NCBI GenBank assembly: GCA_947174665.1
Contig: CAMWJV010000014.1
Location: 1 to 39,131, forward strand
Origin: an uncultured Lachnospiraceae bacterium
GTDB taxonomy: Bacteria; Bacillota; Clostridia; Lachnospirales; Lachnospiraceae
Length of the DNA stretch: 39,131 bases
Reading direction: 5' to 3'
The position numbers were made by a program, and so were the translations under genes. The notes below the pieces were generated by a model that searched no databases, had not been told where the DNA came from, and saw only the letters and a list, made by a program, of their open reading frames with translations. Within the stretch, counting starts at the first letter, position 1. The number at the start of each line of letters is the position of its first letter. Below, piece after piece: positions 32,117 to 39,131 of this stretch.

Positions 32117-33466
32117 ATGGCCAGATTATTCGGAACAGACGGCGTCAGGGGCGTCGCAAATGAGGATTTGACTCCGCTTTTTGCATTGCAGCTTGGGCAG
32201 GCAGGGGCGTATGTGCTGACAAAGGAGAAGGAGCATAAGCCCACCATTATGGTGGGCTGTGATACAAGAATTTCAGGAGATATGCTTGCCAATGCGCTGA
32301 TGGCCGGCGCTTGTTCTGTGGGTGCGAACTGCGTTTTTGTGGGTGTGATTCCCACGCCTGCGGTGGCATATCTGACCGAGAAATACAGGGCGGATGCAGG
32401 AGTTGTCATTTCCGCGTCCCATAATCCGGTTGAGTTTAACGGCATCAAGTTTTTTGACGGAAACGGTTATAAGCTGCCTGACGAACTGGAGGATGAAATC
32501 GAGGAGCTGATTCGGGGTAATATGCAGGATATAAAGTTTCCGGTTGGGCTTGGCGTTGGTAAGGTGAAGTACCGGACAGATGCCCGGGAGGAATACATAA
32601 ACCACTCCATCAAGGCGGTTCCCGTGAATCTGAAGGGGCTGAAGATTGTAGTTGACTGTGCGGAGGGCGCTTCCTCCTATACCTCTGTGGAAGCACTGAA
32701 GGAGCTTGGCGGCAGCATTGTGGCCATCCACAATAATCCGGACGGAACAAATATCAATTCCAACTGCGGTTCTACGCATATGGAGGAGCTGCAGGCCAGA
32801 GTAGTCTATGAGAAAGCCAATATCGGCCTTGCCTTTGATGGGGACGCAGACAGGCTGCTGGCGGTGGATGAGAACGGCAAGGTAGTGGACGGAGACCAGA
32901 TTATGGCTATTGTGGGGAACCACATGAAGAGTCAGGGCAAGCTAAAGAAGGATACCATTGTGGCTACTGTCATGAGTAATCTCGGGTTCTTCCTGATGGG
33001 GGAGAAAAACGGACTGACCATTGAGCAGACCAAGGTAGGCGACCGCTATGTTATGGAGCGAATGAAAGAAATCGGGGCAAGCCTGGGGGGTGAGCAGTCA
33101 GGGCATATTATTTTCCTGGATGAAAATACCACAGGAGACGGTCTTCTCAGCGCTCTGCATCTGCTTCAGGTTATGGTGGAGACAGGCAAGAGTCTTTCCG
33201 AGCTTGCATGCATCATGGAGGTGCTTCCACAGGCGCTTGTCAACGCAAAGGTTGCAGACCATAAAAAAGAGAAGTATATGGAATACCCCCGGGTTGCCGA
33301 GGCAATCAGGGAGCTGGAGGCGAAGTTTGCAGGCGAGGGGCGCGTGTTGATCCGGCCCTCCGGGACAGAACCGCTGGTGCGCGTTATGATAGAGGGTAAG
33401 GATCAGAAGGTAATCAGGGAGGAAGCAGAGAAGCTGGCAAACCTGATTCAGGATGTGATGTTTTAA
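32117..33466 (+). CDS. glmM: Phosphoglucosamine mutase GlmM
   Basis: A 449-residue enzyme of normal length that converts glucosamine-6-phosphate to glucosamine-1-phosphate on the way to UDP-GlcNAc and peptidoglycan. The catalytic phosphoserine is S101 in VISASHNPVEFNGIKFF. The metal-binding loop is AFDGDADRLL. The sugar-binding GEQSGHIIF and the phosphate-binding RPSGTEPLVRVM loops are intact. The start, MARLFGTDGVRGVAN, is canonical. It closes the cdaA-cdaR-glmM module; GlmM is also known to bind and inhibit CdaA in other Firmicutes. Confidence 0.97.
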   Translation: MARLFGTDGVRGVANEDLTPLFALQLGQAGAYVLTKEKEHKPTIMVGCDTRISGDMLANALMAGACSVGANCVFVGVIPTPAVAYLTEKYRADAGVVISASHNPVEFNGIKFFDGNGYKLPDELEDEIEELIRGNMQDIKFPVGLGVGKVKYRTDAREEYINHSIKAVPVNLKGLKIVVDCAEGASSYTSVEALKELGGSIVAIHNNPDGTNINSNCGSTHMEELQARVVYEKANIGLAFDGDADRLLAVDENGKVVDGDQIMAIVGNHMKSQGKLKKDTIVATVMSNLGFFLMGEKNGLTIEQTKVGDRYVMERMKEIGASLGGEQSGHIIFLDENTTGDGLLSALHLLQVMVETGKSLSELACIMEVLPQALVNAKVADHKKEKYMEYPRVAEAIRELEAKFAGEGRVLIRPSGTEPLVRVMIEGKDQKVIREEAEKLANLIQDVMF

Positions 33467-33479
33467 AGTGAAAAAGCAC

Positions 33480-33508
33480 TTGTGATTAGCGTGTAATCAT
33501 GCTAGAAT
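33480..33508 (+). promoter_or_regulatory. Promoter of the HPr gene
   Basis: TTGTGA (33480-33485), 17 bases, TAGAAT (33503-33508), 60 bases before the HPr start. GGAGGGAAAGG lies before ATG 33569. No separate terminator is visible after glmM in the 13 bases between. Confidence 0.65.
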
Positions 33509-33568
33509 GAGTATTAGAGAGGGACGCTGTATGACAGCAAAATTTGCAGAATTGGAGGGAAAGGCAAA

Positions 33569-33832
33569 ATGGTAAGTCAGAAGGTAGTGATTAAAAATCC
33601 TACAGGCTTGCATCTCAGACCGGCGGGCATCTTGTGTAAGGAAGCGATGCAGTTTAAATCATTGATCACATTCACGTTTCGAGAGAATACAGCGAATGCA
33701 AAGAGCGTGCTGAGCGTGTTGGGGGCATGCGTAAAGTGCGGTGATGAAATCGAGTTTGTCTGCGAGGGTGAAGACGAGCAGGAAGCTTTGAAGACACTGG
33801 TGCAGGCAGTGGAAAACGGATTGGGTGAATAA
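33569..33832 (+). CDS. HPr-family phosphocarrier protein
   Basis: An 87-residue protein of HPr size. The active His15 is in NPTGLHLRPAG, with Leu in place of the more usual Ala after it, and Ser46 in NAKSVLSV matches the regulatory HPr kinase site. Three cysteines (ILCKE, ACVKCG) are unusual. It is a single gene with its own promoter and terminator; no enzyme I (ptsI) is adjacent. It could be the main PTS phosphocarrier or a Crh-like regulatory variant. With both His15 and Ser46 present, a functional phosphocarrier is likely. Confidence 0.9.
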   Translation: MVSQKVVIKNPTGLHLRPAGILCKEAMQFKSLITFTFRENTANAKSVLSVLGACVKCGDEIEFVCEGEDEQEALKTLVQAVENGLGE

Positions 33833-33844
33833 TGAAAATATAAG

Positions 33845-33873
33845 AGGCAGTGCATTATGCACTGCCTTTTTTT
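33845..33873 (+). terminator. Terminator between the convergent HPr and DUF3048 genes
   Basis: AGGCAGTGCA (33845-33854) and TGCACTGCCT (33858-33867) form a perfect 10-bp stem with a 3-base loop, followed by T to 33873. The T tract merges with the end of the minus-strand gene, so the hairpin lies just past both stops and may serve both directions. Confidence 0.92.
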
Positions 33874-35026
33874 AGCGGAATGTAAAGTTGTCTCCGGTCT
33901 GAACAATGCAGATCATGGTCTTTCCCGTGTTCAACAGAATTTCATTCCCAAAGTCATCATAATACCTGGTGGAGCTATAGTCGCTGTCTTTTTTCCAGGT
34001 CACATGGATGCCTTTTCCGTTGGTGAAATACCAGCCATCCTCTGTGTTGTCCACACATTGAAAGGCGAGATAGCCATCTCCCAGATCCTGTGATTTGATG
34101 TTCTGAACCAGTATATTTTTAAAGGTCAGTTGTTCTCCCGTCAGACCATCAATATGGGGCCCATCCGTGCCGCCGGAAAGATACTGAGAGCGGTAGTAGA
34201 GACCATCCTCCGGGTTATAGTCAAAGTAACAGCGAGTCACAGGATAGCAGCCGGACATATCGATATAAACGGCGCTCCTGGCATCGTCGCCGTATTGCTC
34301 CAGAGTGTTCGGGTTTGACGCGCCTGCAAATAGAAAGTGGTGCTCGTCTGCAAGTCCGCGATAGCTTGTCGAATAACCTTTTCGGTTCACTGCATCCAGA
34401 ATCTTCTCCCCGGTGGCAAATGCATTATGAGGGGGGACACGTGTCTCATCCCGGTAGAATGCGGTTGAATCAGTATAATTACTCTCGTTGATAGTCTGTG
34501 TGTCAGCTGCGGCTATCAGTTCATCCACATAGTAAGGATGGCCGGTATGGATGATAAAGGCATCCCACTCAAATGCCCAGTAAGCATAATAAGTGCGGAG
34601 GCTTCGGATGTTTCCGATCTTTTCAAAGCCGGTCCAGTCTTCATAAACAGCAAGAAGTCTTGTCATGCGTCCTTCAACGTTTGCTTCATAAATAACAGAT
34701 GCTTTTGAAATGCCGTACTGGGGCTGTGCATTGTGCTCATTTGGTGTCATAACTGCGATGGGCCTGGTGTCTGCAACGCTTTTATCCACCCATTCGTTGG
34801 TCAGGCGGCTGTGAACCATTCCTTCCTGAGGCGGAACAGAATCCTCGTCAGTAAAAATTCCCATTGAATCAGCCGGCAGAGAGCTGTCGGGCTGTGTTGT
34901 GTCTCCGGAACCAACATGATACTCCGAATTCGACAGATCCGAATTCGGGGCATCACCTTGCGGTCCACATGAACACAGCATAAATACGCCTATAATAAGA
35001 ATAAGCACAAATTTCTGTTTTTTCAT
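33872..35026 (-). CDS. DUF3048 lipoprotein (YerB-like)
   Basis: A 384-residue exported lipoprotein. AAAGGGAA before ATG 35026 and a proper signal sequence (MKKQKFVLILIIGVFMLCSC) set the start; the longer frame from 35056 is unlikely. The lipobox LCSC gives Cys20 as the lipid-anchored residue, followed by a Ser/Asp-rich linker (21-60). The rest is the DUF3048 domain: RPIAVMTPNEHNAQPQYGIS, VEGRMTRLLAVYEDW, GNIRSLRTYYAYWA and a C-terminal GKGIHVTWKKDSD with a DDFGNEILLNTGKTMI end. The family is widespread in spore-forming Firmicutes; its function is not established. A single gene convergent with HPr. Confidence 0.9.
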   Translation of the reverse strand: MKKQKFVLILIIGVFMLCSCGPQGDAPNSDLSNSEYHVGSGDTTQPDSSLPADSMGIFTDEDSVPPQEGMVHSRLTNEWVDKSVADTRPIAVMTPNEHNAQPQYGISKASVIYEANVEGRMTRLLAVYEDWTGFEKIGNIRSLRTYYAYWAFEWDAFIIHTGHPYYVDELIAAADTQTINESNYTDSTAFYRDETRVPPHNAFATGEKILDAVNRKGYSTSYRGLADEHHFLFAGASNPNTLEQYGDDARSAVYIDMSGCYPVTRCYFDYNPEDGLYYRSQYLSGGTDGPHIDGLTGEQLTFKNILVQNIKSQDLGDGYLAFQCVDNTEDGWYFTNGKGIHVTWKKDSDYSSTRYYDDFGNEILLNTGKTMICIVQTGDNFTFR

Positions 35027-35090
35027 ATGTGGTTCCCTTTCGGTTGATAAACTCACAACAAAAACGAAAGTTGATTTTTGTTATGCGACT

Positions 35091-35096
35091 ATTATA
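35091..35096 (-). promoter_or_regulatory. Extended -10 promoter of the DUF3048 gene
   Basis: On the minus strand TGG-TATAAT (TATAAT at 35096-35091) makes an extended -10 without a good -35. Between it and the gene, AACAAAAA and TTTTTGTT form an 8-bp inverted repeat (35056-35081), a possible operator. It is about 65 bases from the start codon. Confidence 0.5.
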
Positions 35097-35176
35097 CCAC
35101 AAAAGTGCTGTTTCGTCTCGCACCCCGGCAAAATTAAGAATATTTAATATTTTCTGATTACTTTGCGGAGTAACTA

Positions 35177-35185
35177 TGCTATAAT
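35177..35185 (+). promoter_or_regulatory. Extended -10 promoter of the histidine kinase gene
   Basis: TGC-TATAAT (35177-35185) lies 22 bases before ATG 35208 with no obvious -35 element. The short distance implies a leader of only about 15 bases that contains the GGAGG ribosome binding site (35195-35199). Confidence 0.5.
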
Positions 35186-35207
35186 ATGACTTATGGAGGT
35201 TACAGAT

Positions 35208-37388
35208 ATGTTGTTACAGATACTGCAGGCGTTCGGGTGTGGGATTCTCCTTGTGGGAGCGGTTACCCTGCTGAGGAAACAGCCCAATAAGGTGATCATA
35301 AATCTGCTGCTGGCGGATATCGGCTGTATTGTGATGAACGGGGGATATTTCCTGCAGCTTCGGTCAGTCAGTCCTGAGGCGGCCTTTTTGTCATGGCGTA
35401 TGTCCTGTATGGGAAATGTGCTGTTTTATTATTTCGTTGCTTTTTTTGTGCTGGATTACCTTCAGATCAAATACCCCAGGACACTTAGAAATATATGGGG
35501 TTTTTTTGAGTTATTTGCCGTTCTGTGCCTGTGGGATGACCGGCTGGTGCACCTGGTGGCATCGGCCAGAGTGATCAGGCCGGAGCTGGCGGAAGGCCTG
35601 CTGCAGACGGAGACAGGCCTGATTTTTCTGATACGTTACGGAATCATCTGTATCGTGCTCATGATGGCTATTATATATACAGTGTTAAAGTGGTTTAAAA
35701 CGAAGCTGGTGAGGGAAAAACGCAATCTTGCGATCCTTTCAAGTGCCCAGCTTGTGGTATTCGTGTCTCTGATCGTCAGGCTGTGTGTTCCCCTGCCCGT
35801 AGATGTCACGCCGCTGCTGGCGGCTGTGTCTCTCCTGATCGTTATCCTGTATGTAATAAGAGGAGAATTTTTCACGGTTGCAGACACCGGGCGGGAGTGG
35901 GTTTTTGAGAATATTGAAGATGCCTTTGTTATTGTGGACACACTGTATGGCTATCTGGATTCAAATGCCTATGCAAACAGGATATTTCCGGAGCTTACCG
36001 GGTATGCGAAGGGTGCGCGGGTGACTGAGCAGGTGCTTAAGACATTCCGCTCGGCAGAAAAGAGAGTTCGGATCGGCGAGCAGTACTATGCACGCACCGT
36101 CACGCCTCTGATCCAGACAAATGAGATTGTAGGCTACTGCCTGCTGCTTGTTGATATGACGGAGAACCATCAGCTGGTGGAGGAACTGGTGGTTGCAAAG
36201 GAGCATGCGGAGAGCGCCAACAAGGCAAAGTCTTCCTTCCTCTCCAACATGTCTCACGAAATCAGAACCCCCATGAATGCAATTGTGGGCATGACGGAAA
36301 TACTGCTCAGAGAGCAGCATTCCCAAAAAGAGACCGGATATTTACATAACATTAAAAATTCAGGCCTTGCCCTGTTGACGATCATCAACGATATTCTTGA
36401 TTTTTCCAAAATTGAGTCCGGAAAGCTGGAAATTGTGGATGAGGAGTATTTTCCGGCATCCATGCTCAGCGACCTGAAGATGATCTTCCAGAACAGGATT
36501 GGGGAAAAAGAGATCGATTTACAGTTTGACATTGACAGCAATCTGCCGGTTAAACTGTACGGCGACTCCATGCGCCTTCGCCAGATTATCATAAATATCG
36601 GCAACAATGCAATTAAGTTTACTGACAGGGGATCTGTTCGACTGACAATAAAGGTGCAGGAAAAAGATGGTGACGACCTTCGGCTTTTTGTGTCGGTGGA
36701 GGATACGGGACAGGGAATCCGGCAGGAAGACCTGCAAAAGCTTTTTGGAGCCTTCGAACAGGTTGACACAAAGAAAAATCGTAATAAGGAAGGCACCGGG
36801 CTGGGGCTGTCTATCTCGAAGCAGCTTGTGGAACTGATGGGCGGCAATATAGGGGTAAAGAGCGAATATGGACAGGGAAGCGAATTTTATTTTACTGTCT
36901 GTCAGAAAATACGGAGTGAAGAGACTGTGGGTGCCTCCTGGGAAAATGCGGCGGCTCCTGAGAAGGACACGCCAGAGGATTATCAGGAGTTTACCGCACC
37001 GGCGGCCCGAATTCTGATTGCAGATGACAATGAAATTAATCGGGAGGTTGCGGTGCTGCTGCTGGAGCCTCTGCAAATGCAGATCGATACAGCGGAAAAC
37101 GGGGCGGAGGCACTGGACATGATTCAGGAGAACAGGTATGATCTTGTATTCATGGATCACTGGATGCCGGTCATGAACGGTGTGGAAGCTACTGTTGCCC
37201 TGCGCAAACTGGAAGGGGAATATTATCAGAAGCTTCCGGTCATAGCGTTGACTGCAGATGCCATGGAGGAAGCAAAACAGGAATTTTTCGCGGCAGGTAT
37301 GAACGATTTTGTAGCCAAGCCCATAGAGATGAAAGAAATCTGCACAACCATAAAATCCTGGCTGCCTAAGGAACTTATGCACTCCTGA
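35208..37388 (+). CDS. Hybrid sensor histidine kinase with 7TM-type sensor and receiver domain
   Basis: A 726-residue membrane kinase. GGAGG at 35195-35199 points to ATG 35208, not ATG 35193, which overlaps that site. The N-terminal 225 residues carry seven hydrophobic segments like the histidine-kinase N-terminal 7TM region. A short PAS-like stretch (about 230-315) is followed by the dimerisation domain with H350 in SNMSHEIRTPMNAIVGM. The ATPase domain has N-box NIGNNAIKFT, G1 VEDTGQGI and G2 GTGLGLSIS. The C-terminal receiver (about 600-720) has phospho-acceptor D650 in VFMDHWMP, acidic LIADDN and K in FVAKPI. No separate response regulator or Hpt gene is adjacent, so the output is unknown. 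Confidence 0.93.
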   Translation: MLLQILQAFGCGILLVGAVTLLRKQPNKVIINLLLADIGCIVMNGGYFLQLRSVSPEAAFLSWRMSCMGNVLFYYFVAFFVLDYLQIKYPRTLRNIWGFFELFAVLCLWDDRLVHLVASARVIRPELAEGLLQTETGLIFLIRYGIICIVLMMAIIYTVLKWFKTKLVREKRNLAILSSAQLVVFVSLIVRLCVPLPVDVTPLLAAVSLLIVILYVIRGEFFTVADTGREWVFENIEDAFVIVDTLYGYLDSNAYANRIFPELTGYAKGARVTEQVLKTFRSAEKRVRIGEQYYARTVTPLIQTNEIVGYCLLLVDMTENHQLVEELVVAKEHAESANKAKSSFLSNMSHEIRTPMNAIVGMTEILLREQHSQKETGYLHNIKNSGLALLTIINDILDFSKIESGKLEIVDEEYFPASMLSDLKMIFQNRIGEKEIDLQFDIDSNLPVKLYGDSMRLRQIIINIGNNAIKFTDRGSVRLTIKVQEKDGDDLRLFVSVEDTGQGIRQEDLQKLFGAFEQVDTKKNRNKEGTGLGLSISKQLVELMGGNIGVKSEYGQGSEFYFTVCQKIRSEETVGASWENAAAPEKDTPEDYQEFTAPAARILIADDNEINREVAVLLLEPLQMQIDTAENGAEALDMIQENRYDLVFMDHWMPVMNGVEATVALRKLEGEYYQKLPVIALTADAMEEAKQEFFAAGMNDFVAKPIEMKEICTTIKSWLPKELMHS

Positions 37389-37472
37389 AGATCTTTAATG
37401 CACCTCCACCCGGCAGCTGAGACCGGGAGAACGATAGTAAAGTGAAATCGGAAAGGAGCCGAAGAAAGAACC

Positions 37473-38402
37473 ATGAGTCTGCTGAGTGTGGTAGTTCCCT
37501 GTTATAATGAGGAAGAGAATGTATCACTGTTTTATGAGGAACTGACAAAGAACGATTCCTTTTTCAAAGAGAAGGGAATAGACGTGGAAATTTTATATAT
37601 AGATGACGGTTCGATGGACGGAACGGTGGCGGAGGTCAAAAATCTTCGTGAAAGTGACGGGCGCGTTCATCTGGTATCCTTCTCCAGAAACTTTGGCAAG
37701 GAAGCTGCAATATATGCGGGACTTGAGCATTCCAGGGGAGACTACGTGGTGCTGATGGACTCGGATCTCCAGGATCCGCCGTCGCTCCTGCCGGAAATGT
37801 TTTCCTGCCTGGAACAGGGATATGATTCCGTGGCCACCAGGCGGGTGAGCCGCAAGGGAGAGCCGCCGATCAGAAGCTTTTTTGCCCGGATGTTTTATAA
37901 GCTGATGAAAAAGATATCCAAAACGGAAATTATGGATGGGGCCAGAGACTACCGGCTGATGACCAGGCAGGTGGTGAATGCAATTCTCTCCATGCAGGAA
38001 TACAATCGTTTTACAAAGGGAATATTCGGCTGGGTAGGTTTTCGGACCAAATGGCTGGAATATGAGAATGTGGAGCGCGCCAGGGGAGAGACAAAGTGGA
38101 ACTTCTGGAAATTGTTTCTCTATTCCCTGGATGGCATCACAGCGTTTTCAACGGTTCCGCTGATGATCGCGGCGGTGGCGGGAGTGCTGTTCTGCCTGTT
38201 AGCTTTTGTTATGATTATTTTCATTATTGTACGGAAGCTGATTTTCGGAGATCCTGTGTCCGGCTGGCCATCCCTGGTGTGCATTATGCTGTTTCTCAGC
38301 GGCATTCAGTTCTTTTGCACAGGGATTCTGGGACAGTATCTGGCGAAGACATATATGGAGGTTAAAAAGCGTCCGATTTATCTGGTAAAAGAAAAACTGT
38401 AA
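37473..38402 (+). CDS. GtrB/DPM1-like polyprenyl-phosphate glycosyltransferase (GT2)
   Basis: A 309-residue family 2 glycosyltransferase. The N-terminal catalytic domain has SVVVPCYNEEENV, the metal-binding LMDSDLQDPPSLLPEM, and the FSRNFGKEAAIYAGLEH and ARDYRLMTRQVV segments typical of GtrB and dolichol-phosphate-mannose synthase types. Two C-terminal membrane segments (about 232-258 and 269-292) anchor it. It should transfer a sugar from UDP- or GDP-sugar to undecaprenyl phosphate for later use outside the membrane. A GtrA-like flippase is not adjacent. It lies 84 bases after the kinase gene with only a weak hairpin (CCCGG...CCGGG) between. GGAAAGGAG precedes the start. Confidence 0.92.
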   Translation: MSLLSVVVPCYNEEENVSLFYEELTKNDSFFKEKGIDVEILYIDDGSMDGTVAEVKNLRESDGRVHLVSFSRNFGKEAAIYAGLEHSRGDYVVLMDSDLQDPPSLLPEMFSCLEQGYDSVATRRVSRKGEPPIRSFFARMFYKLMKKISKTEIMDGARDYRLMTRQVVNAILSMQEYNRFTKGIFGWVGFRTKWLEYENVERARGETKWNFWKLFLYSLDGITAFSTVPLMIAAVAGVLFCLLAFVMIIFIIVRKLIFGDPVSGWPSLVCIMLFLSGIQFFCTGILGQYLAKTYMEVKKRPIYLVKEKL

Positions 38403-38516
38403 ATCTTAACAGTTTCTTAACGGCCAAAAATATTCACGTATTTCACTTATTATGATAATATATAGTTGTTCTTACAAAAGAAAGAGTACGAACCAGTATA
38501 GGAAAGGGGAAATTGA

Positions 38517-38894
38517 GTGAATATTTGCACTGTAAAGGATTGTGAATTGGAGAGATACATTACAGGTGTTATGCTGGACGTGGGTGTTCCGGCGCATCTT
38601 AAGGGTTATCATTACCTGAGAGATGCAATACTGCTGTCGGGCAGAGACATGGAAGTAGTCAGCAGTGTGACAAAGCTGTTGTACCCAACGATAGCAAAGC
38701 GTTTTAAAACAACGGAACAAAAGGTAGAACGTGCAATCCGAAATGCCATTGAGGTATCGTGGGCCAGGGGAAATGCGGAGACCTTTGAGAAAATGTTCGG
38801 CTATTCCGTGCGGACAGGCAGAACCCGGCCGACGAACAGTGAGTACATTGCCCGCATTGCAGACAAGGTTCGCCTGGATATAAAGGCAATGTAA
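38517..38894 (+). CDS. Stand-alone Spo0A C-terminal (effector) domain protein
   Basis: A 125-residue protein from GTG 38517 after GGAAAGGGG (38501-38509). The whole chain aligns by eye with the Spo0A DNA-binding domain: GVPAHLKGYHYLRDAILL, the recognition-helix region LYPTIAKRFKTTEQKVERAI, then NAIEVSWARGNAETFEKMFGY and PTNSEYIARIADKVRLD. Spo0A is normally about 260 residues with an N-terminal receiver; here no receiver frame exists in the 114 noncoding bases upstream. It should therefore bind 0A-box DNA (TGTCGAA-like) without phosphorylation control, or pair with full-length Spo0A. It has its own terminator. Its role in sporulation is inferred from the domain only. Confidence 0.93.
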   Translation: MNICTVKDCELERYITGVMLDVGVPAHLKGYHYLRDAILLSGRDMEVVSSVTKLLYPTIAKRFKTTEQKVERAIRNAIEVSWARGNAETFEKMFGYSVRTGRTRPTNSEYIARIADKVRLDIKAM

Positions 38895-38953
38895 AGCAGT
38901 ACTCAGATTAATGTAACCCGTAAACAGGAAAAATCTTTTGCAAGAACGCTCAG

Positions 38954-38983
38954 GCAGCCAGCATGTATATACTGGCTGCTTTT
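38954..38983 (+). terminator. Terminator after the Spo0A-domain gene
   Basis: GCAGCCAG (38954-38961) and CTGGCTGC (38972-38979) form an 8-bp stem with a 10-base loop, followed by TTTTGCTT. It is 60 bases past the stop codon. Confidence 0.88.
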
Positions 38984-38985
38984 GC

Positions 38986-39014
38986 TTGTGTGGGTTTCGA
39001 GAATGTGATATAAT
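38986..39014 (+). promoter_or_regulatory. Extended -10 promoter reading into the structured RNA at the right edge
   Basis: TTGTGT (38986-38991), 17 bases, TATAAT (39009-39014) with a TGA extended -10. The -35 lies in the T tract of the preceding terminator. Expected transcription start is about 39020-39022, at the foot of the long hairpin. Confidence 0.65.
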
Positions 39015-39015
39015 A

Positions 39016-39068
39016 GGCGCATAACAAAATCAAGCGGCTCCAAAGGAGACATTTGATTTTGTTGCGCC
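39016..39068 (+). ncRNA. Long hairpin pairing a Shine-Dalgarno-like sequence (leader RNA or small RNA)
   Basis: GGCGC-AT-AACAAAATCAA (39016-39033) pairs with TTGATTTTGTT-GCGCC (39053-39068) with only the AT bulged. At the tip, CTCC (39038-39041) pairs with GGAG (39045-39048) of an AAAGGAG sequence, with a 3-base loop. A GCGG/ACAT internal loop separates the helices. If transcribed from the promoter at 38986 the RNA would begin at the base of this hairpin. A TTG at 39053 could open a 5-codon ORF (stop at 39070), so a leader peptide is possible. Confidence 0.55.
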
Positions 39069-39071
39069 ATT

Positions 39072-39130
39072 AACGAGCAAACGTCCGATGAAATCGGACA
39101 GGAAGCGCTGAAAGCGCGGGTTTGCGAGTT
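39072..39130 (+). ncRNA. Three-way-junction RNA structure with tandem G-A pairs
   Basis: GCAAAC (39077-39082) pairs with GTTTGC (39120-39125), extended through GA/GA opposed purines (39075-39076 with 39126-39127) to AAC/GTT (39072-39074 with 39128-39130). Inside are two hairpins with GAA loops: GTCCGAT-GAA-ATCGGAC (39083-39099) and GCGCT-GAA-AGCGC (39105-39117), joined by AGGAA. I cannot match it to a known riboswitch or ribozyme. One frame is open here (from about 39056) without a start codon, so overlap with a coding region beyond the edge is not excluded. The structure may continue past the window. Confidence 0.5.
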
Positions 39131-39131
39131 T

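Noticed and set aside
36519..37382. 287-residue open frame on the minus strand
   Set aside because: Antisense to the ATPase and receiver domains of the histidine kinase, with no start site signals.
37405..37431. Terminator between the kinase and glycosyltransferase genes
   Set aside because: Only a 5-bp CCCGG/CCGGG stem without a T tract; too weak to call.
39016..39131. Known riboswitch or ribozyme classes (GEMM, THF, ykkC types, hammerhead, pistol)
   Set aside because: The conserved core sequences of these classes as I know them are not present; only general features such as tandem G-A pairs are shared.

Overview
The gene set points to a motile, low-to-moderate GC Firmicute of the Lachnospiraceae type (Clostridia). 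It combines an mbl-flhO-flgG order like that of Bacillus, scattered flagellar genes (yjfB, flgG, flgJ-type rod-binding protein, yvyF), a cdaA-cdaR-glmM block, PucR/CdaR-type and AraC-type regulators, a Spo0A effector domain and an acyl-ACP thioesterase. The assignment is inferred from gene content alone; no rRNA or species marker lies in the window.

Left edge (1-1880): an accessory region. It holds the 3' end of a TPR protein translationally coupled to a small protein resembling the effector-associated constant component (EACC1) of STAND/TPR conflict systems. After it come wreckage of mobile DNA: an IS110-type transposase fragment, an unrecognised ORF fragment, a 20-bp perfect palindrome, a small ORF with a strong ribosome binding site, and a DUF932 (phage/plasmid-type) gene cut short at a tRNA T-arm-like sequence.

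1881-7700: a glycan-utilisation module on the minus strand. A large DUF5107-TPR protein and a family 2 glycoside hydrolase form a two-gene operon, divergent from an AraC-family regulator. 7712-10690: a CPBP protease, an acyl-ACP thioesterase and a CvfB-like S1 protein, then a YjfB-like motility protein.

10713-21396: a cell-division and cell-wall operon (PucR-type regulator, ftsE, ftsX, a PcsB/EnvC-like M23 hydrolase and a CtpA protease). It is followed by uvrB-uvrA behind a LexA-type SOS box. 21515-24900: mbl, two basal-body rod proteins and a FlgJ-type rod-binding protein, with a 73-bp-period tandem repeat in between. 24947-33466: recD2, comF, yvyF, two uncharacterised membrane proteins, cdaA, cdaR and glmM, largely overlapping or closely packed; this run ties cyclic-di-AMP synthesis to peptidoglycan precursor supply.

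33480-39131: mostly single genes: HPr, a DUF3048 lipoprotein (minus strand), an orphan hybrid histidine kinase, a GtrB-like glycosyltransferase and a receiver-less Spo0A effector protein. At the extreme right an extended -10 promoter appears to drive a highly structured RNA. It has a long hairpin that pairs its own Shine-Dalgarno-like sequence, then a three-way junction with tandem G-A pairs. This element, the hairpins of the same design elsewhere in the window, the TPR/EACC1-like pair and the stand-alone Spo0A domain are the most interesting items.
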